Origin: Rubripirellula reticaptiva
GTDB lineage: Bacteria; Planctomycetota; Planctomycetia; Pirellulales; Pirellulaceae
DNA: 64,000 bases
Direction of reading: 5' to 3'
NCBI RefSeq assembly: GCF_007860175.1
Contig: NZ_SJPX01000003.1
Span: forward strand, 817,380-881,379
Below the pieces are notes generated by a model. It saw only the letters and a program-made list of their open reading frames with translations, searched no databases and had not been told where the DNA came from. Position 1 is the first letter of the stretch, and the number at the start of each line of letters is the position of its first letter. Position numbers and translations under genes: made by a program. Below, piece after piece: positions 27,664-36,576 of this stretch.

Positions 27664-28401
27664 ATGGTACATTGTAATGGTATGGACGCCACGAATCAGA
27701 CTGCCGTTTTTCGCGCTGTTGATGTTGCCAAGATTTACCAGATGGGTGAAGTGGCCGTTCATGCGCTTCGCGGCGTGACGATGGAACTGTATGAACACGA
27801 ATTTGTTGTTCTGCTGGGGGCATCCGGAAGCGGGAAATCGACCCTGCTGAACATCTTGGGTGGGCTGGACGTGCCGACGTCAGGGACGGTCCATTACGAA
27901 CAGAAGGAATTGACGGCTAGCGACGATGCTGAGTTGACTCTCTATCGACGCGAGAATGTGGGGTTTGTGTTTCAGTTCTATAATTTGATCCCGAGTTTGA
28001 CGGCTCGCGAAAACGTGGAACTAATCACCGAGATCGCCAAGTCGCCGATGCATGCAATGGACGCACTCGATCTGGTGCGAATGAAGGAACGAGCGAACCA
28101 CTTTCCGGCTCAGCTTTCAGGCGGTGAACAACAGCGTGTCGCCATCGCGCGGGCGATCGCCAAGAATCCCAAAGTGTTGTTGTGTGACGAACCGACCGGA
28201 GCACTTGATGTGCAGACTGGCATCATCGTGTTGGAAGCGATCGCACGGATCAACCACGAACTTGGCACGACGACGGCTGTCATCACGCACAACGCGGCAA
28301 TTTCAAAGATGGCTGACCGAGTCATCTCGTTGTCCGATGGACAGATTTCGGGTGTTGAAGTGAATACGTCGAAAATCGCCGCGTCGGAGCTGTCGTGGTG
28401 A
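27664..28401 (+). CDS. ABC transporter ATP-binding protein (LolD/MacB type)
   Basis: This ~245-residue ATPase of the MacB/LolD/DevA class has Walker [10 protein letters not shown] (about 52-60), Q-loop [20 protein letters not shown], signature [14 protein letters not shown] (151) and Walker [13 protein letters not shown] (171). A second ATG at 27682 may be the real start, since the family consensus begins after it. The TGA stop overlaps the ATG of the permease gene (TGATG), so the two proteins are made in step. It powers the mechanotransmission-type exporter formed with the next two genes. Confidence 0.93.
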   Translation: MVHCNGMDATNQTAVFRAVDVAKIYQMGEVAVHALRGVTMELYEHEFVVLLGASGSGKSTLLNILGGLDVPTSGTVHYEQKELTASDDAELTLYRRENVGFVFQFYNLIPSLTARENVELITEIAKSPMHAMDALDLVRMKERANHFPAQLSGGEQQRVAIARAIAKNPKVLLCDEPTGALDVQTGIIVLEAIARINHELGTTTAVITHNAAISKMADRVISLSDGQISGVEVNTSKIAASELSW

Positions 28402-30764
28402 TGCGAAAGCTTGATCGCAAACTGCTGCGCGACCTCGCCCGTATGAAAGGCCAAGCCTTCGCGATCGGGTTGGTGATCGCGGCGGGAGTGGCGACGTTTG
28501 TGATGTCGATGTGTTCGTACAAGTCACTGGACTGGAGCAAAGAGTATTTCTATCGCGAGTTTCGGTTTGCCGATGTGTTCGCCGAAACTCGCCGTTCGCC
28601 CGACGCGATTGTCCCACGTATTGCCGAGATATCGGGTGTTGCCGCCGTTGAAACTCGGTTGATCTATGACGTGCTGTTGGACGTCCCTGAAATGAAGGAG
28701 CCGGCGACGGCCCGGTTGATCTCGGTTCCCCAGTCCGGCGAAAGTTCGCTCAATCGCCTGTACGTTTCTCGCGGCCGGATGATGGAACCGGATCGGACTG
28801 GCGAAGTCGTGATCTCAGAAATCTTTGCCGACGCACACGGTTTCGTGGCCGGCGATTCCGTCAGGGCGATCATCAACGGCAAGAGCCAGGTGTTGAAGAT
28901 TGTCGGCATGGCGTTATCGCCCGAATATGTGATGCAGGTTCAACCAGGCAGCATTCTGCCAGACAACAAACGGTTCGGAATCTTCTGGATCAACGAGCGT
29001 GATTTGGAAGCAGCGTTTGATATGGACGGCGCGTTCAATAGCGTCGCCTTGAAGCTTGCTTATGGAAACAATCGCGAACAAGTGATCGACGATCTGGACC
29101 GATTGCTAGAACCCTACGGCAGCGTCGGTGGATATGGTCGTGACGAGCAACTTTCGCATCAATACCTTTCTGACGAACTGACTCAGCTTCGCGGGATGGC
29201 GATCATGGCGCCCGTGATTTTTCTGTCCGTGGCCGCGTTTTTATTGAACATCGTAATCTCGCGTATCATTGCGCAACAACGTGAACAGATCGCGGCGCTC
29301 AAAGCGTTCGGGTACACGAATATGGAAGTCGGCATGCACTACTTGACACTGGTGCTGGTGATCTCGCTCGGGGGAACGACGCTGGGAACGCTTTTTGGTT
29401 TGTGGATGGCGTTAGGGATGACAAAAATGTACGGCGAGTTCTATAAGTTTCCGGTGCTGAAGTTTCAATTCGATGCGTTGGCGATCGGATCTAGTTTTCT
29501 AATGACGACCGCGGTTGCTGTCTTCGGAACTTGGTTTGCGGTTCGCCAAGCGATTCGGTTACCGCCCGCCGAGGCGATGCGTCCGGAGCCACCGCCGAGT
29601 TACCAGCCGACGTTGCTGGAACGTTTTCTTCCCCGCCGATTGATGCCGCCCGAGTTGCGGATGGTCGTTCGCAATGTCTCTCGCAAACCGATCAAGGCAA
29701 GCTTGTCTGTGATCGGGATCGCGATGGCTGTGTCGGTGATGGTGCTGGGCAACTTTTCGATCGACGCGATGGATTACATGATGGACTTTCAGTTCCGCAA
29801 GGCCCAGCGTCAGGATCTGACGGTCACATTTGTCGAACCAGCGACCGCCTCGGTAATTTATGAAATGAGCGAACTGGACGGTGTTCTGCACAGCGAGACG
29901 ATGCGGTCGATTGCGACGAAGATCCACTACCAAAACCGTTCGCGGCGAATCGGCATCGTGGGATTGGAGCCAAACCCGCAGTTGTACCGCTTGTTGGACA
30001 AACGCGAGCGAGTGGTGAAAGTGCCCGAGTTCGGCATCATGCTCAGCACGAAACTGGCGGAACTATTGGTCGTCGAACTGGGTGACTTGGTCACGATCGA
30101 AGTGCTCGAGGACAAACGGCCAACCGTGACGGTCGAGGTCACCGCGCTGGTCGAAGAGTACACGGGACTAAACGCGTACATGAACAAGAGTCAAATGCAC
30201 AAGATGTTGAAGGAATCCTCGGTCGCGTCGGGAGCCTTCTTGAAAGTCGATTCCAATTTGATTGACGAGGTCTTTCATGAATTGGAATTGCGTCCGGGGA
30301 TCGCCGGCGTGACGATCAAAAACGCGATGCTAGACAGTTTCCGCGATACAATCGCCGAGAATATTTTAGTGATGCGTTCGTTCATCATTTTCTTTGCGGC
30401 GGTGATTGCGATTGGCGTGGTCTACAACAGCGCCAGGATTTCGTTGTCGGAACGAAGTCGCGATCTGGCGACGATGCGTGTGGTCGGATTCACGAAACAA
30501 GAAGTATCGATCGTGTTGCTGGGGGAAATTATGTTGTTCACGCTGGCGGCGATTCCGCTGGGGTGTTTGTTCGGCTACGGCTTGGCCGGCGTGATGGCGG
30601 CAGGGCTGGATACTGATAACTATCGAATTCCGTTGATCATCAGCAACAGCACCTACGGTCTCGCTGCGCTCGTGATCATGGTGGCGACGTTCTTGTCAGG
30701 GATGGTGGTGCAGCGTCGCATCAACGGCTTAGATTTGGTCGGCGTGTTGAAGACGCGGGAATAG
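28401..30764 (+). CDS. ABC transporter permease with two FtsX domains
   Basis: The ~787-residue inner-membrane protein has an N-terminal helix (FAIGLVIAAGVATFVMSMC), then a periplasmic MacB-PCD-like domain. A first FtsX transmembrane block lies at about 270-390 (IMAPVIFLSVAAFLLNIVIS). A second N-helix and periplasmic region follow (about 430-650), then a second FtsX block (about 655-785, SFIIFFAAVIAIGVVYNSARI). This duplicated form is about twice the length of single MacB permeases and could act without a homodimer partner. The ATG at 28401 overlaps the ATPase stop; two in-frame GTG codons just before it are alternatives. Confidence 0.92.
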   Translation: MRKLDRKLLRDLARMKGQAFAIGLVIAAGVATFVMSMCSYKSLDWSKEYFYREFRFADVFAETRRSPDAIVPRIAEISGVAAVETRLIYDVLLDVPEMKEPATARLISVPQSGESSLNRLYVSRGRMMEPDRTGEVVISEIFADAHGFVAGDSVRAIINGKSQVLKIVGMALSPEYVMQVQPGSILPDNKRFGIFWINERDLEAAFDMDGAFNSVALKLAYGNNREQVIDDLDRLLEPYGSVGGYGRDEQLSHQYLSDELTQLRGMAIMAPVIFLSVAAFLLNIVISRIIAQQREQIAALKAFGYTNMEVGMHYLTLVLVISLGGTTLGTLFGLWMALGMTKMYGEFYKFPVLKFQFDALAIGSSFLMTTAVAVFGTWFAVRQAIRLPPAEAMRPEPPPSYQPTLLERFLPRRLMPPELRMVVRNVSRKPIKASLSVIGIAMAVSVMVLGNFSIDAMDYMMDFQFRKAQRQDLTVTFVEPATASVIYEMSELDGVLHSETMRSIATKIHYQNRSRRIGIVGLEPNPQLYRLLDKRERVVKVPEFGIMLSTKLAELLVVELGDLVTIEVLEDKRPTVTVEVTALVEEYTGLNAYMNKSQMHKMLKESSVASGAFLKVDSNLIDEVFHELELRPGIAGVTIKNAMLDSFRDTIAENILVMRSFIIFFAAVIAIGVVYNSARISLSERSRDLATMRVVGFTKQEVSIVLLGEIMLFTLAAIPLGCLFGYGLAGVMAAGLDTDNYRIPLIISNSTYGLAALVIMVATFLSGMVVQRRINGLDLVGVLKTRE

Positions 30765-30773
30765 AAAGTCAAA

Positions 30774-32012
30774 ATGAAATTTTCAATCCAAACGCTTCTG
30801 CTTGGTGTCCTCGTCGTTGCGCTGGGCATCGTGGGTTACCTTTCGCTCAGTCCGTCGGCGGTCGACGTGGAGTTTGCGACGGCGACGATTGGCCCCCTGC
30901 GGGTGGCGGTTTTCGAAGACGGAAAGACACGAGTTCGCGAGAAATACACGGTGTCGGCTCCCGTGTCAGGACGGATTTCACGAATTGAACTGAACGCAGG
31001 CGACTACTGCAACGAAAAAACTTTGCTGGCAGTGATCTTGCCGAGTGCGCCTGCGATCTTGGACGCCAGATCGCGCGCGGAAGCCAACGCAAGAGTACAG
31101 GCGGCTCAATCGGCAGTCGAGCGTGCCAAGTCGAGTGGCGAGCAGGCGAAGATCAGTCACGATCTGAGTGAGGCAAAGTTTGATCGAGTTGAAAAGTTGT
31201 TGGCCTCGCAAGCCGTCTCGCGTGACGAGTACGACATCGCCAAGGCTGAACTACTGGCCAGCGAACAGGCGATCCAAACGACTCGATTTGATCAAGAGAT
31301 TGCGACGTTCGAGTTGGACATGGCGAAAGCTGCCGTCAGCCAGTTTAATGGTGACAACGATGAGCCCTCAGCCAATCCATTCGAAATTTATGCACCGATT
31401 TCAGGCCGAGTGCTCCGAGTGATTCAAGAAAGTTCAGCAGTCGTTACTGTCGGTACACCGCTAATCGAACTGGGGGACCCGAGCAATTTGGAGATCGAGA
31501 TCGATGTGCTATCCACCGATGCAGTACGGATCAAACCGGGCAGCGAAATGACCGTTGAACACTGGGGAGGCGGATCGCCGCTGAAGGGATACGTGCGCGT
31601 CGTCGAGCCAGCGGCTTTTACGAAAATTTCTTCGCTAGGCGTGGAAGAGCAACGCGTCAACGTGATCGCTGATTTTAACGAACTGCCCGAACGAATTGCC
31701 TCGCTCGGCGATGGCTATCGCGTGGAAGCAAGCATCACGGTGAACGAATTGGACGAAGCACTGTTGATTCCCAACAGCGCACTTTTTCGACACCAACGTG
31801 CCTGGCACGTCCTGTCGATCGTCGACAACCAAGCGACCCTGCAGCCTGTTACGATTGGTCTGCAAAACGATTCGCAAACACAAATCACGAAGGGACTTGA
31901 TGAAGGCGATTGCGTCATCGTCTACCCCAGCGACACGTTAAAACCAGGAACCGCGGTGCGCGCGGTCGCGACTGCGGCTAACATTGCTGTGTCTGCTCAA
32001 TCGTCACGTTGA
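30774..32012 (+). CDS. HlyD-family periplasmic adaptor of the first ABC exporter
   Basis: This 412-residue membrane-fusion protein has an N-terminal membrane anchor (IQTLLLGVLVVALGIVGYL) and a lipoyl half-motif (VSAPVSGRISRIELNAGDY). A long alpha-helical hairpin covers about 95-190 (AQSAVERAKSSGEQAKISHDLSEAKFD region), then the second lipoyl half (EIYAPISGRVLRVIQESSAV) and a C-terminal beta-barrel (GLDEGDCVIVYPSDTLKPGTAV). It would bridge the inner-membrane permease to an outer-membrane channel. It starts 9 bp after the permease. No outer-membrane factor is encoded in this operon; the TolC-like gene 4.5 kb downstream may serve it. Confidence 0.9.
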   Translation: MKFSIQTLLLGVLVVALGIVGYLSLSPSAVDVEFATATIGPLRVAVFEDGKTRVREKYTVSAPVSGRISRIELNAGDYCNEKTLLAVILPSAPAILDARSRAEANARVQAAQSAVERAKSSGEQAKISHDLSEAKFDRVEKLLASQAVSRDEYDIAKAELLASEQAIQTTRFDQEIATFELDMAKAAVSQFNGDNDEPSANPFEIYAPISGRVLRVIQESSAVVTVGTPLIELGDPSNLEIEIDVLSTDAVRIKPGSEMTVEHWGGGSPLKGYVRVVEPAAFTKISSLGVEEQRVNVIADFNELPERIASLGDGYRVEASITVNELDEALLIPNSALFRHQRAWHVLSIVDNQATLQPVTIGLQNDSQTQITKGLDEGDCVIVYPSDTLKPGTAVRAVATAANIAVSAQSSR

Positions 32013-32065
32013 TCGCTAATTCGGCTACCAAATCAGCGACGTATCCAGCAGCGTTCGAATTGCGG

Positions 32066-32926
32066 CTACTTATCAAGATGCGTGACGAACCAGTTTACCA
32101 TCGCTTCGGTCGCCTTTTTTGCATCTTCGCCGCCGAAACCATGACCTGCGTTTTCGAACTCGATCAACTCGCTTGTCACACCGGCTTTTTCAAAAGCGGC
32201 CTCGATGTTGCGACTGTACGAGATTGGGACCAGATCGTCTTTCGCCCCAGCCAGCAAAAGTGTCGGTGCGTCGTCGGCGGTGACAAAAATGATTGGTGAG
32301 TCGGCAGTGGCCGACTTGGCGTCGATTTCGAGTGCCGGAAAACGATCGTAGGCGGGCAGACGATCGGGCGCGTCTTTGGCCATGACCCGCAGATCGGTGG
32401 GGGCGACATACGCAACGACAGCATTCACGCGATCACTGATATGTTCGACTGGATCTTTCGATTCGGCGTTCCCTTCATCGGATGCTGTTCCCAACATCAA
32501 CGACAAGTGGCCACCCGCACTCATGCCGAACACACCGATTCGGTCAGGATCTACTTCGAAGCGATCGGCGTTCCCGCGAATGAAGCGGACGCTGCGACGG
32601 ACATCGTCGACGGCTTCGGCGATGGAGAATTTCGGACTGCTACCGTGCCGGACGGCGAAAACGGTGAAGCCTTTGTCGGTCAACGGCTTGAACATATGCT
32701 GAGTCTGTTCGGGTGGTGACCAATTGGAAAACCATCCCCCACTGACCATGAACAGCACGGCGGCTCCGTTAGCATCCTGTTCTGGCGTGAACACATCGCA
32801 AGTCATCGCGAGACCCGACTTGTGTCCGTAAACGACATCCGGCGAAATCGTGACTTCCTGGCCCTGGCAACAAGCCGCCACGGATGCGTAGACGAGCAAA
32901 AAGATAAATTGCAGCGAGGTTCTCAT
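32066..32926 (-). CDS. Secreted alpha/beta hydrolase (esterase/lipase-like)
   Basis: This 286-residue protein has a signal peptide of about 20 residues (MRTSLQFIFLLVYASVAACC); the two cysteines could also mark a lipoprotein, but a proper lipobox is not clear. The alpha/beta-hydrolase triad is visible: nucleophile S136 in GMSAGG, acid D230 or D231 in GAKDDLVP, and H262 in AGHGF. An oxyanion segment MVSGGWFSNWS precedes it. It resembles the BD-FAE/esterase branch acting on acetylated or short-chain esters. It converges on the first exporter operon and is divergent from the second, so its link to either is unclear. Confidence 0.87.
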   Translation of the reverse strand: MRTSLQFIFLLVYASVAACCQGQEVTISPDVVYGHKSGLAMTCDVFTPEQDANGAAVLFMVSGGWFSNWSPPEQTQHMFKPLTDKGFTVFAVRHGSSPKFSIAEAVDDVRRSVRFIRGNADRFEVDPDRIGVFGMSAGGHLSLMLGTASDEGNAESKDPVEHISDRVNAVVAYVAPTDLRVMAKDAPDRLPAYDRFPALEIDAKSATADSPIIFVTADDAPTLLLAGAKDDLVPISYSRNIEAAFEKAGVTSELIEFENAGHGFGGEDAKKATEAMVNWFVTHLDK

Positions 32927-33196
32927 GATTTTCTTTCTGTGTTGGTTCAGGCGGGTGGTTTGTGGGTGAACCTAAATGCACGGACTTGCGACGGGCTGTT
33001 TGTATTAGACCATGAACGAGACGAACTTGAGCCTAAGATTGGTCTGCTAAATCTGGGATTAGTCGTGACTTCGCTTTGGTGTACGTTCTGATACAAGGAC
33101 AATGCGGGGTGACAGCGAGCATCGGTTATGATGGAGCATGACGAAGCTGATTTGTGGTTTCGCGTCATTCGCTATAGAAGTTGCCTTCGGCTCGGG
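32927..33196. promoter_or_regulatory. Divergent intergenic region between hydrolase and second exporter
   Basis: These 270 bp lie between two divergently transcribed genes and must hold both promoters. The in-frame extension of the adaptor gene back to 33128 has no conserved features. No inverted repeat that would mark an operator was recognised. Confidence 0.4.
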
Positions 33197-34456
33197 ATGA
33201 ATAGATTTATTAAACTGTTGATTGCTGTCGGTTTGATTGGGGCGGCCGGTGCGGTTGGCTATCAACCGGGGATGAAGTATCTCGCCAAACGCAATAAGAT
33301 CAGTTGGGAAACCGTGAAAATGGAGTCCGGCGATATCACTCGCTATGTCGAGTCGACCGGAACGATTCAGCCAGTCTTGTCGGTTTCCATCGGCTCCTTT
33401 GTCTCCGGTCCCATCGTTGAATTGAACGTCGATTTTAACGACGAGGTCAAAACGGGCGACGTTCTCGCTCGTGTCGACCCGCGGTTATTCAAAGCCAACG
33501 TGGACCGCGACGAAGCCACGTTGGCGACTCGCGAAGCTGATCTCGAACGCGTCGAAGCTCAGTTGCAGCAGTCGCTCAACAATTACATGCGAGGCAATCG
33601 GCTTCGTGAATCGAATGAAGACTTTATGTCCGATCGCGAAATGGATGCGTTGACGTTTGAAGTGAAGTCGTTACAGGCCCAGCGGAAACTCGCCAAAGCG
33701 ACCATCTTGCAATCAAAGGCATCGTTGGAAACGTCGCGAGCGAACCTGCAATACTGCCAGGTCACGTCGCCCGTCGATGGAGTCGTAATCAACCGACTGA
33801 TCAACCCCGGTCAAACTTTGGCGGCTCAGTTCCAGACCCCAGAGCTGTTTGTTGTAGCGCCAGACCTGCGCGAGAAGGTTCACGTTTTTGCGTCGGTTGA
33901 CGAAGCCGACATTGGCTTGATTCAAAAAGCGAAAGCCGAAGGGCGTCCGGTCACGTTCTCCGTCGATGCTCACCCCGACGAAGTTTTCAATGGTGAAATC
34001 GAACAGATTCGTGTCAGCAGTGTGGCCAACCAAAACGTCGTGACGTATCCGGTTGTGATCGCGGCCAGCAATGCGGAACTGAAACTATTGCCCGGGATGA
34101 CCGCCAGCATCTTTTTCGAAGTTGATTCGACTGAAGACGTTCAAAAAATTCCTAACGCTGCACTGCGGTTTATCCCCGACGACGCGAAACTCGTGCGTAA
34201 GGAAGATCAGCACTTGATTGACGGTTCGACCTGGAAATCGAAGCCTCAAACGGACGCCGACGAGGATGATAAGTTGACGGCGACGGAAAAAGCGGCGGCT
34301 GCAAAGAAAAAGAATCAACGTCATGTCTGGATGGTGGAAGGTGAGTTGTTGAAAGCCGTTGAAATTACGACTGGCTTGATCGATTATAAGTTCACCGAAT
34401 TGGCCGCGGGCGAACTTGCCGATGGCGCCGCATTGGTTGTCGGAAAAAAGGAATAG
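33197..34456 (+). CDS. MacA-like periplasmic adaptor of the second ABC exporter
   Basis: The start is set at the ATG at 33197, directly before the membrane anchor MNRFIKLLIAVGLIGAAGAVGY; an ATG at 33128 would add 23 residues with no hydrophobic character. The ~419-residue product has lipoyl parts (SGPIVELNVDFNDEVKTGDVLARVDP, VTSPVDGVVINRLINPGQTL). A coiled-coil hairpin covers about 110-190, followed by beta-barrel and membrane-proximal domains. An unusual lysine/alanine-rich insert (TATEKAAAAKKKNQ) lies near 380. It is followed after 2 bp by the permease gene. It matches MacA, the partner of MacB and TolC. Confidence 0.9.
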   Translation: MNRFIKLLIAVGLIGAAGAVGYQPGMKYLAKRNKISWETVKMESGDITRYVESTGTIQPVLSVSIGSFVSGPIVELNVDFNDEVKTGDVLARVDPRLFKANVDRDEATLATREADLERVEAQLQQSLNNYMRGNRLRESNEDFMSDREMDALTFEVKSLQAQRKLAKATILQSKASLETSRANLQYCQVTSPVDGVVINRLINPGQTLAAQFQTPELFVVAPDLREKVHVFASVDEADIGLIQKAKAEGRPVTFSVDAHPDEVFNGEIEQIRVSSVANQNVVTYPVVIAASNAELKLLPGMTASIFFEVDSTEDVQKIPNAALRFIPDDAKLVRKEDQHLIDGSTWKSKPQTDADEDDKLTATEKAAAAKKKNQRHVWMVEGELLKAVEITTGLIDYKFTELAAGELADGAALVVGKKE

Positions 34457-34458
34457 CG

Positions 34459-35700
34459 ATGTCCTTCTTCGATACCGTTCGAATCGCGCTGCGGGCGTTG
34501 ATGAAGAATAAGATGCGAGCGGTGTTGACCATCATCGGTGTGGTGATCGGGATCGCCGCGGTGACCACGATCGTGTCGATTGGGCAAGGTGCCAGCAAGT
34601 TGGTCAGCGGCGAGTTCGAGGCGCTGGGCACGAACGTCGTGCTTGTCTTTCCGGGGCAAACAAAGCGTGGCGGTGTCCGACAGTCGGGCGCGCCGACGTT
34701 GACGGCTGCCGATGCGGAAGCGATTGGTAGGGAATGCCCATCCGTTTTGGCTGCGTCGGCGATTGTTGGTACGGCTGGCCAAATCATTTACGGCAACGAA
34801 AACTGGAACCCGAAAGAAATGCAGGGCGTCGGTGCCGACTATCTGACCGTTCGCAATTGGACCTTGGATGCGGGTGGCTTTTTTTCGGAAGGAGACATCA
34901 GTTCCAACGCAAAAGTGTGCGTGATTGGGCAGTCGTTGATTCCAAAACTGTTTCGTACCGTCAATCCGATGGACGAGACGATTCGCGTCAATAACGTTCC
35001 GTTTCGCGTGATTGGGATTTTGGCCAAGAAAGGCGCCAACATGGTTGGTGACGATCAAGACGACATCATTCTGATGCCCCATACGACGGTTCGCAAACGA
35101 ATCAACGGATCGCCGCTCGACAACGTGCACCTGATCATGGTTTCTGCTCGCAGCACCGATCAAATGGGAAAGGCGACCAAACAGATTGAATCGCTGATGA
35201 ATGAACGGCATGAGGTCGGCCCGGCGAAGGAGGCTGACTTCAGTGTCCAGGACACTACGGAGATCGCTGCAACGTTAGGAATGATCACCGGAACGTTGAC
35301 GTTGATGTTGTCAGCAATCGCGGGTATTTCGTTGTTGGTAGGCGGCGTCGGCATCATGAACATCATGTTGGTCTCGGTGACTGAACGAACCCGCGAAATC
35401 GGTATCCGGATGGCAATCGGCGCTCGCGGTAAAGACATCTTGAGGCAATTCTTGATCGAGTCGGTGGTGCTATCTTGCATCGGCGGTGCGATTGGAATAG
35501 CGATGGGCACCGCCGCATCGATGGCGGCAACTCTGCTGATCAACGCCTACAAGCCAGGCACTGAGTGGCCGATGGTGGTATCAATTCCCGCGGCACTCGT
35601 TGCGATGGGATTCGCAGCGGCGGTCGGTGTTTTCTTCGGCTATTATCCGGCGCTGCGAGCCAGTAAGTTGGACCCGATAGACGCACTGAGGTACGAGTAG
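34459..35700 (+). CDS. MacB-like ABC permease (single FtsX domain)
   Basis: This 413-residue permease has four predicted transmembrane helices. The first, near 20-40, is MRAVLTIIGVVIGIAAVTTI; a large periplasmic MacB-PCD domain follows at about 45-250. The FtsX block covers about 275-410, with SAIAGISLLVGGVGIMNIML and the highly conserved VSVTERTREIGIRMAIGARG coupling motif. Unlike E. coli MacB, the ATPase is a separate gene, starting on the base after this stop codon. It exports an unknown substrate such as a macrolide-like compound, lipid or peptide. Confidence 0.93.
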   Translation: MSFFDTVRIALRALMKNKMRAVLTIIGVVIGIAAVTTIVSIGQGASKLVSGEFEALGTNVVLVFPGQTKRGGVRQSGAPTLTAADAEAIGRECPSVLAASAIVGTAGQIIYGNENWNPKEMQGVGADYLTVRNWTLDAGGFFSEGDISSNAKVCVIGQSLIPKLFRTVNPMDETIRVNNVPFRVIGILAKKGANMVGDDQDDIILMPHTTVRKRINGSPLDNVHLIMVSARSTDQMGKATKQIESLMNERHEVGPAKEADFSVQDTTEIAATLGMITGTLTLMLSAIAGISLLVGGVGIMNIMLVSVTERTREIGIRMAIGARGKDILRQFLIESVVLSCIGGAIGIAMGTAASMAATLLINAYKPGTEWPMVVSIPAALVAMGFAAAVGVFFGYYPALRASKLDPIDALRYE

Positions 35701-36435
35701 ATGGCTTTGATCGAGCTCAATGACGTGCGCCGCGTCTATGACTTGGGCGAAGTCAAAGTTCACGCACTTCGCACCGTCACGCGAAACATCGAGCTTGGCG
35801 AATACATTGCTCTGATTGGTGCGTCGGGCAGCGGCAAGTCGACGTTGATGAACACGCTCGGTTGTCTCGACCGGCCGACGCATGGCAGCTATCTGTTAGA
35901 TGGCGAAGAAGTTGTGACGATGAACCGCGATCAGCGCGCCAAGATTCGCAACAATCAGCTAGGCTTTGTCTTCCAGAGTTTCAACTTGCTGAACCGAACA
36001 TCGGCGCTCGAAAACGTTGAACTGCCCTTGATGTACGGAAAGAAGATTCCGGCTCGCGAGCGACGTGATCGCTCGATGGAGATGCTTGGCAAGGTCGGCT
36101 TGGCGGATCGTTATCATCACCACCCCAGTCAGCTTTCCGGTGGACAACAGCAACGTGTCGCGATCGCGCGGGCGCTGGTGAATCGTCCTTCGATTCTGAT
36201 GGGCGACGAACCAACGGGTAACTTGGACTCGAAGACCAGCCGCGAGGTGATCGAATTGTTCCGCGAATTGAACGAGGAACAAAAGATTACAGTGATTTTG
36301 GTCACGCATGACCAGAACGTCGCTCGGAATGCAAAGCGAACCATCGTCCTGCGTGACGGCGAAGTGGTCGAAGACACCAATGACTTTGCGTTGGCAAAGG
36401 CGGCTCTCGAATATGACCCCACGCTGAACACGTAA
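35701..36435 (+). CDS. ABC transporter ATP-binding protein (MacB/LolD type)
   Basis: This 244-residue ATPase has Walker [10 protein letters not shown] (40-48), Q-loop FVFQSFNLL, signature [14 protein letters not shown] (145) and Walker B ILMGDEPTGNLD (165). Its start codon abuts the permease stop with no gap, so translation is coupled. It is a paralogue of the ATPase at 27664, with the same architecture but distinct sequence. It energises the MacA/MacB-like pair upstream. Confidence 0.94.
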   Translation: MALIELNDVRRVYDLGEVKVHALRTVTRNIELGEYIALIGASGSGKSTLMNTLGCLDRPTHGSYLLDGEEVVTMNRDQRAKIRNNQLGFVFQSFNLLNRTSALENVELPLMYGKKIPARERRDRSMEMLGKVGLADRYHHHPSQLSGGQQQRVAIARALVNRPSILMGDEPTGNLDSKTSREVIELFRELNEEQKITVILVTHDQNVARNAKRTIVLRDGEVVEDTNDFALAKAALEYDPTLNT

Positions 36436-36576
36436 ATTCGTTGACGACCCTACGGCGGTTTTCCTAATCGTTACGACCTGACCTTTTGTATCAATAGGGA
36501 TCAGCGCTAGTTCCGGTCGTGACGGCAAAGGCGAAACAATAGGCGAATGCGTTGCAGTCGTCCGATTTTTGACGGT

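Noticed and set aside
34384-35211. A 275-codon open frame antisense to the MacB-like permease gene
   Set aside because: It is rich in His/Arg with no domain, and the permease reading is certain.
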